Positions 59,664 through 64,000 of a stretch of 64,000 bases of DNA are shown in pieces. The position numbers and the translations under genes were made by a program. Location of the stretch: assembly GCF_002532535.1 (NCBI RefSeq), contig NZ_NQWI01000015.1, forward strand, positions 1-64,000. Direction: 5' to 3'. The notes below the pieces were generated by a model, which ran no database searches, was not told where the DNA came from, and saw nothing but the letters and a program-made list of their open reading frames with translations. This stretch comes from Candidatus Viridilinea mediisalina. GTDB lineage: Bacteria > Chloroflexota > Chloroflexia > Chloroflexales > Chloroflexaceae. Each line of letters begins with the position of its first letter. Position 1 is the first letter of the stretch.

Positions 59664-59979
59664 GAAGTAGGAAGTAGGAAGTAGGAAGTAGGAAGTAGGA
59701 AGTAGGAAGTAGGAAGTAGTGAAGTAGGAAGTAGGAAGTAGGAAGTAGGAAGTAGGAAGCAGGAAGTAGGAAGTAGGAAGTAGGAAGTAGGAAGCAGGAA
59801 GCAGGAAGCAGGAAGCAGGAAGTAGGAAGCAGGAAGCAGGAAGTAGGAAGCAGGAAGCAGGAAGTAGGAAGCAATACCAATTACCCTTGAGCATGCCGCA
59901 TTATCAAGAACGCTAAAGCCCATTGGAACGTCATGTTCGGCAATCTACAATCTACAATCTACAATCTACAATCTACAAT
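59661..59979. repeat. Long heptamer array, P4 element, second heptamer array
   Basis: 59661-59872 holds about 30 units of GGAAGTA/GGAAGCA with one irregular unit near 59719. 59873-59940 is a P4 copy inverted relative to 52057-52130. 59939-59979 is a CAATCTA heptamer run that ends at the LCP start codon. No gene here. Confidence 0.92.
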
Positions 59980-61347
59980 ATGCATAACCAATTCCCAGCC
60001 CAAGCCAGACGTTCACGCCCGGCCCAATCACGACGGCCCCGGCGCTCGCTGTGGGCGCGTCTGCGTCTGTTGCTGCTCGTTGTAGGGGCACTGCTGCTGC
60101 TTGGTGCAGGCTTCTTCTACTGGCAGGTACAGCGGCTGGCAGCGATACTTACCGTTGAAGATGTACGCCCCCATCAGGCCCAAGCATCGCCCCTCTTCGG
60201 CGCAAACCTGCTGCTAATTGGCACCGACGAGCGCCCCGATCAGCCCCATGAGGGGGTGCGGAGCGATACGCTTATGCTCGTGCGGCTTGATGGCATGGGG
60301 CGTTGGGTGGCGCTCTTTTCGTTGCCGCGTGATAGCGAAGTGAACATTCCACAGGTAGGCTTGGGGCAGACCAAAATCAATGCGGCCTATAGTCAAGGCT
60401 ATGTTGCCGCCCCACAGCTCTACGGCACCAGCGCAACGCCCCACCAAGGCGGCATGGCCCTCAGTGCCGAGGTGGTCGAAAGCCTACTGCAACTAGAAGC
60501 GCGTGGCATGGCGGTAGACTATACCGCGACGGTCAATTTTGCCGGTTTTGCCACCCTGATTGACGCCCTGGGCGGCATTACCATAGATGTACCGCGCTAC
60601 CTGCGCGATGAAGCCTATCCTACCGAGGATTTTGGCACCATGTTGGTCGAGTTTCAGCCGGGGCCGCAGCGCATGGATGGCGCGACCGCATTGATCTATG
60701 CACGCACGCGCCACCCCGATAGCGACTTTGGGCGGGTTGCACGCCAACAGCAAGTGGTGCAGGCAATTATGCACGAACTCCGCACCCACGGGCTCTTGGG
60801 CCAACTGCGGAGCATCCCGGCCCTCTTGCGCGCCCTAGACGGCACACCAGAAGCTGTGCGGCCCTTGCAGACCACCCTGCCCCTGGCGCGCCCCGATGTC
60901 CTGTTGAGCCTCATGCTGCTTGGCGCAAGCCTTGATCCTAGCGAGCTCGGCCAATTTGCCCTTGGCCCCAACGAGATCGCCTATACCAACGGCACCAACC
61001 TGATCTACGAGCCTGCGGCAGTCCAAGCGCTGCTTGAGCAATGGCAACACCCGCCCCGCGAAGCCAATGAACAGGCATTGGTTCACGTCCTCAACGGCAC
61101 CAACACGGCTGGCCTTGCGCGGGAAGTCAGCCTCGATTTAGAAAACGCCAACTTCAGGCTCTTACCCCCTGGCAATGCGCTACCAACGGCCACAACGCGC
61201 ATCTACCATGTGGGCAACAGCCCCGCAACAGCGCGGCGGCTCGCTCGGCAACTCGGCGTCGAACTGATCCATGCACCGCCGCCCCAAGGCGCAAGCCCTG
61301 AGGCGACCATTGTGCTGGTGTTAGGCGCAGACTGGCCTGAGCAATAA
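59980..61347 (+). CDS. LytR-CpsA-Psr (LCP) family protein
   Basis: The 455-residue product has a basic N-terminus, one membrane helix (LRLLLLVVGALLLLGAGFFY) and an extracellular LCP domain: LLLIGTDERPDQPHEGVRSD, FSLPRDSEVNIPQVGLGQTK, NFAGFATLIDALGGITIDVP and ALIYARTRHPDSDFGRVARQ, with the conserved Arg/Asp residues. A C-terminal LytR_C domain follows (VLNGTNTAGLAREV). LCP enzymes attach glycopolymers to the cell envelope. ATG 59980 lies right after the heptamers; the frame upstream is only translated repeat. Confidence 0.9.
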   Translation: MHNQFPAQARRSRPAQSRRPRRSLWARLRLLLLVVGALLLLGAGFFYWQVQRLAAILTVEDVRPHQAQASPLFGANLLLIGTDERPDQPHEGVRSDTLMLVRLDGMGRWVALFSLPRDSEVNIPQVGLGQTKINAAYSQGYVAAPQLYGTSATPHQGGMALSAEVVESLLQLEARGMAVDYTATVNFAGFATLIDALGGITIDVPRYLRDEAYPTEDFGTMLVEFQPGPQRMDGATALIYARTRHPDSDFGRVARQQQVVQAIMHELRTHGLLGQLRSIPALLRALDGTPEAVRPLQTTLPLARPDVLLSLMLLGASLDPSELGQFALGPNEIAYTNGTNLIYEPAAVQALLEQWQHPPREANEQALVHVLNGTNTAGLAREVSLDLENANFRLLPPGNALPTATTRIYHVGNSPATARRLARQLGVELIHAPPPQGASPEATIVLVLGADWPEQ

Positions 61348-61387
61348 TGCCTATTGGAGAGTTTTTGAAGAGATGCAGAGTTATTCA

Positions 61388-61468
61388 CCACAGAGGCACC
61401 GAGAACACAGAGCGGTGTATGGAATGGCAACCTCCATCCTATCCTCTGTGCCCTCGGTGCCTCTGTGG
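61388..61468. terminator. 16-bp inverted repeat between LCP and marR
   Basis: CCACAGAGGCACCGAG (61388-61403) is perfectly complementary to 61453-61468, with further pairing inside (AACACAGAG against CTCTGTG). It lies between the convergent LCP and MarR genes and probably ends both transcripts. Confidence 0.55.
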
Positions 61469-61469
61469 T

Positions 61470-61958
61470 TCAATCCTCGGTATCTCTATCGTCAGGTTCT
61501 GCGGGAAGCTGCAAGCCGACATAGAGCTGTTGCAGCAAGCCACGCAGCTCTTGGACTTGAGTTTCAGAGAGGGAACGCATACGGCGACTAACGCGGGCGT
61601 GGTGGCGTGGCTTAATCCGCCGGAGCTTCTCAGCCCCAGCGCTAGTCAGACAGATCAGACTTACCCGGCGATCTTGGGGATCAGGACGACGCTCAACATA
61701 GCCCTTGCTGATCATTCGGTCAACAATGCCTGTGAGGTTGCTATTATCACAGAGCATGCGCGTACTGATTTCACTCAACGGAACTCCCTCAGTGGTTGCA
61801 TAGTTGAGAATCATGAACTGGGGAATTGTCAACTCTTCGCTACGCAGATCGTAGCGATTGTACATCTCCATCATCGAGTTGATCTGGCGTAATAGACTAT
61901 ACGCCTCCAGTTCAGGGCTGGGTTGTTCGCTGGGTGGAAGGTTAGATTGCACACTCAT
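61470..61958 (-). CDS. MarR-family transcriptional regulator
   Basis: The 162-residue product has the MarR winged helix-turn-helix: LTIPQFMILNYATTEGVPLS, then EISTRMLCDNSNLTGIVDRM with the wing KGYVERRPDPQDRRVSLICL, flanked by dimerisation helices. DPQDRR is the typical wing. It is divergent from a membrane protein gene, with an operator-like dyad between, so control of both is likely. Ligand unknown. Confidence 0.9.
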   Translation of the reverse strand: MSVQSNLPPSEQPSPELEAYSLLRQINSMMEMYNRYDLRSEELTIPQFMILNYATTEGVPLSEISTRMLCDNSNLTGIVDRMISKGYVERRPDPQDRRVSLICLTSAGAEKLRRIKPRHHARVSRRMRSLSETQVQELRGLLQQLYVGLQLPAEPDDRDTED

Positions 61959-62059
61959 GGCGCATCATCCTGACGACTTAGTGCCAATAGCAGTTGCTGG
62001 GATCATACCAATGGCACACACGTTGCCGAGATCTGCTCGGCAGCAGCAATTGTTGGAAG

Positions 62060-62086
62060 TTTCAATATAATTCCTTTACATTGAAA
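62060..62086. promoter_or_regulatory. Operator-like dyad near marR
   Basis: TTTCAAT and ATTGAAA are separated by 13 bases in the divergent interval, in an AT-rich setting about 100 nt upstream of the marR start. Size and symmetry suit a MarR dimer. The rest of 61959-62259 contains a TATACT -10-like box (62126-62131), a 9-bp hairpin GTTGCAAGG (62133-62155) and a GGCGGC palindrome, but no gene. Confidence 0.45.
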
Positions 62087-62259
62087 AATATAGCACGTTC
62101 AAGCCACTGTGTCAACTCTTTTTGGTATACTAGTTGCAAGGCGCAACCTTGCAACTCGTATGGTCGGTTGGGGCTACGCCCCATGCTCGTTCGTATTGGC
62201 GGCAGAGCCGCCCCCACGCCCCCGCCGGTGTGGTACAACCATATCAACAGGATAGACCT

Positions 62260-63123
62260 ATGCTCAAGGCAGCTCCGTTACCTCGTTTTGAACGAATTGT
62301 CTCATTGATTTTTGTAATCCTGATCGGGTTGGCGGTCATCTTTTTGATTGACACCAATCCCAATACATTACGGATTGTACTTGGTGGTGATCTCCCGACC
62401 ATTGGGCTTTCGTGGTTTCTGATTGGGGCGTTAGCGGTGATCACGAGTGCAGGGGCCGATTTGTTGGCACGGGGGCATCCGCAGATGCAGTATCGGACAT
62501 TGCCCCAACTCAACTTTGGGGTGGTACGTTTTGAAGTGGTTCCCAGCTTCTGGATCTTGCCTTCGTTCAGCGTGATTGGCTCATTCGCCTTCTTTCGCCT
62601 CTTTAGTGACGCATGGGAGGGTGCAGCGTTTGCCTTAGCCCTCGTGGCGGCAGGCGGGTCGCTTTTGGCGGTCTTAGTCGCCCAACACTACAGCCTCGAC
62701 CGCAATGCCGAACTGAACCAACGGGCCCAGTTGGTACTGCAAGCCTTGGGCTATCTCTTGGCCTTTGGCGTCTTCAGTGCCATCTACTACACGGGCTACC
62801 GCACGCTCTATTCAGCGAGTATGGTAGGTGTCAGCGGAACCCTGCTCGCCTACGCACTGCTGACGACACCTACCCGCAGCCAAGATCTGCTGCTAAGTGT
62901 GCTCGTGGGTCTGCTCTTGGCTCAGGCAACCTGGGCCTTAAACTACTGGGCCACCACCTTTCTCATTGCCGGGACGGTGCTGTTGGTCTGCTTCTACCTG
63001 ATGGTGAGCTTACTGCAACACCTTGCTGCGGGACGCTTGCAGCAACGGATGATCATGGAGTATGGCTTGCTTGGTGGTGGGCTGTTTTTGGTGATTGTCT
63101 ATGTGACCTTGCAGCTTGGGTAG
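62260..63123 (+). CDS. Multi-pass membrane protein, unknown
   Basis: ATG 62260 gives 287 residues with about eight hydrophobic helices (IVSLIFVILIGLAVIFLI, LSWFLIGALAVITSAGADL, FALALVAAGGSLLAVLVAQH, LVLQALGYLLAFGVFSAIYY and others). Short polar loops and one longer loop (ARGHPQMQYRTLPQLNFGVV) are seen. No transporter motif is recognised. It is divergent from the marR gene and may be its target. Confidence 0.65.
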   Translation: MLKAAPLPRFERIVSLIFVILIGLAVIFLIDTNPNTLRIVLGGDLPTIGLSWFLIGALAVITSAGADLLARGHPQMQYRTLPQLNFGVVRFEVVPSFWILPSFSVIGSFAFFRLFSDAWEGAAFALALVAAGGSLLAVLVAQHYSLDRNAELNQRAQLVLQALGYLLAFGVFSAIYYTGYRTLYSASMVGVSGTLLAYALLTTPTRSQDLLLSVLVGLLLAQATWALNYWATTFLIAGTVLLVCFYLMVSLLQHLAAGRLQQRMIMEYGLLGGGLFLVIVYVTLQLG

Positions 63124-63140
63124 GGGCTAATACCATTTAC

Positions 63141-63297
63141 GATTGCAGATTGTAGATTGTAGATTGTAGATTGTAGATTGCCGCATATGGCGTCCCAATG
63201 GGCGTTAGTGTTCTTGATAGGGTAATTGGTATCATGCCCCAAAGCCCGTTTTTTGTTCCGTGTTGGCGCTTGCGCCGCCAACACGGAACAAAAAACG
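63141..63297. repeat. Heptamers, P4 element and 22-bp palindrome
   Basis: 63141-63182 is a GATTGTA heptamer run. About 63176-63234 is a shortened P4 copy. 63247-63268 pairs perfectly with 63276-63297 (22 bp, T-rich start CGTTTTTTGTTCCGTG), a terminator-like palindrome just past the stop of the dehydrogenase gene and similar to 27353-27395. Confidence 0.8.
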
Positions 63298-63303
63298 CAG
63301 GCA

Positions 63304-64000
63304 TTACACCGAAACGGGATCGCTCGGCTCACTGGCATGGGTATGCTGCACCCCACGCCCGACGCCCCAATAGGTAAAGCCGCGCGCCGTCATCTCATCG
63401 GGATCGTAGAGGTTGCGCCCATCAATCACAATGGGGCGGCGCATAAAGCTCTGGATCTTCTCCCAGTTGAGTTGCTTGAACTCGTTCCACTCGGTGATCA
63501 GCAGGAGGGCATCGGCCTCTTTGGCGACATCGTAAGCGGTAGCGCAGAAGGTCACCTCGGGCATAAGTTCGCCCGCATTCTCCATAGAGACGGGATCATA
63601 GGCTTTAATCCGCACCCCTTGGGCTTGGAGCGCCCGAATAATGTCAATACTCGGTGCTTCGCGGATGTCATCGGTGTTGGGCTTGAACGAGAGGCCCAAG
63701 ACGCCCACACAGGTGCCGTTGAGTTCGCCAAGCAGAATCCGCACCTTCTCGACAAAGCGATCACGGGCCGACTGATTGATGTCCATGACGGCTTGGAGCA
63801 ATTGCGGGTGGCAACCAGCCGAAGCGGCCATATGGTGCAAAGCCAAAACATCCTTGGGGAAGCAGGAGCCACCGTAGCCCACGCCAGCATCGAGGAAGTG
63901 GGGGCCAATGCGCTTATCGGCGCCCATACCACGGGCAACTTCACGCACATCAGCGCCAAGACGCTCACAGATCTGAGCGATCTCATTGATGAACGAAATA
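63304..64000 (-). CDS. UDP-glucose/GDP-mannose dehydrogenase, 3' part
   Basis: The frame is open to the window edge, so the 5' part with the NAD-binding domain lies outside. Visible are FLDAGVGYGGSCFPKDVLAL with the catalytic Cys, the DINQSARDRFVEKV linker helix, VGVLGLSFKPNTDDIREAPS and VIDGRNLYDPDEM, typical of nucleotide-sugar dehydrogenases that oxidise UDP-glucose to UDP-glucuronate. Its product could feed the glycopolymers handled by the LCP protein nearby. Exact substrate undetermined. Confidence 0.9.
   Translation of the reverse strand, partial: ISFINEIAQICERLGADVREVARGMGADKRIGPHFLDAGVGYGGSCFPKDVLALHHMAASAGCHPQLLQAVMDINQSARDRFVEKVRILLGELNGTCVGVLGLSFKPNTDDIREAPSIDIIRALQAQGVRIKAYDPVSMENAGELMPEVTFCATAYDVAKEADALLLITEWNEFKQLNWEKIQSFMRRPIVIDGRNLYDPDEMTARGFTYWGVGRGVQHTHASEPSDPVSV

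Noticed and set aside
59632-59923. ORFs reading LLPTSYFLLPASCF on the minus strand
   Set aside because: Pure translation of the GGAAGTA/GGAAGCA heptamer array.

Overview
The window comes from a filamentous anoxygenic phototroph of the Chloroflexota (Chloroflexus/Oscillochloris/Chloroploca/Viridilinea group). It carries the chlorosome baseplate gene csmA, csmM- and csmN-like envelope genes, bacteriochlorophyll c synthase (bchK) and the C-20 methyltransferase bchU in one cluster. Base composition is moderately GC-rich, with AT-rich islands that look acquired. No rRNA or tRNA gene was recognised.

Region 1 (1-23.2 kb) is a large, partly decayed type III-D CRISPR-Cas locus, mostly on the minus strand. 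In transcription order the effector operon is cas6, cas10 (GGDD palm), cas7-like, csx10, a helical small-subunit candidate, two cas7-like genes, csx19 and a fourth cas7-like gene. It is followed by an MNT/HEPN remnant, an AlbA_2 gene and another gene each with an early in-frame stop, a WYL regulator translationally coupled to a membrane-anchored CARF protein, an AT-rich restriction-modification pair, csx15, and an adaptation cassette. In that cassette a small membrane protein precedes an RT-Cas1 fusion with its middle deleted, then cas2. A two-repeat CRISPR remnant, a truncated HNH gene, a frameshifted PIN toxin and a 776-residue WYL protein complete it. Adaptation looks dead, while the effector and the cyclic-oligoadenylate output genes look intact.

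Region 2 (23.3-31.9 kb) holds an overlapping four-gene plus-strand operon (two SAM methyltransferases, an EamA-type protein and a polytopic membrane protein), then CBS, VWA, single-pass membrane, F420-type oxidoreductase and SRPBCC genes.

Region 3 (31.9-46.9 kb) is the chlorosome/BChl c cluster. It has csmN, csmM, bchK and bchU, three ArsA-type ATPases (one without a P-loop), two paralogous proteins with a shared N-terminal domain and disordered basic-repeat tails, an HExxH protein, two alpha/beta hydrolases and csmA between RNA-hairpin candidates.

Region 4 (47-59.9 kb) is a defence island: PIN-like protein, SNF2 helicase with DUF3883, DUF1156 adenine methyltransferase, DUF433 protein and HEPN-DUF499 ATPase. 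The methyltransferase is interrupted in frame by about 570 bp. The insert consists of inverted heptamer-repeat arrays around a complete four-helix-bundle (S23/IVS-type) gene in another frame. Inverted dispersed repeats flank parts of the island.

Region 5 (59.9-64 kb) has an LCP cell-envelope protein, a MarR regulator, a membrane protein and the 3' part of a UDP-glucose dehydrogenase gene.

Across the window, intergenic DNA is packed with heptamer and octamer tandem repeats, GC-rich palindromes with 1-3 nt centres, and MITE-like elements. Several of these supply stop codons or C-terminal tails to adjacent genes.
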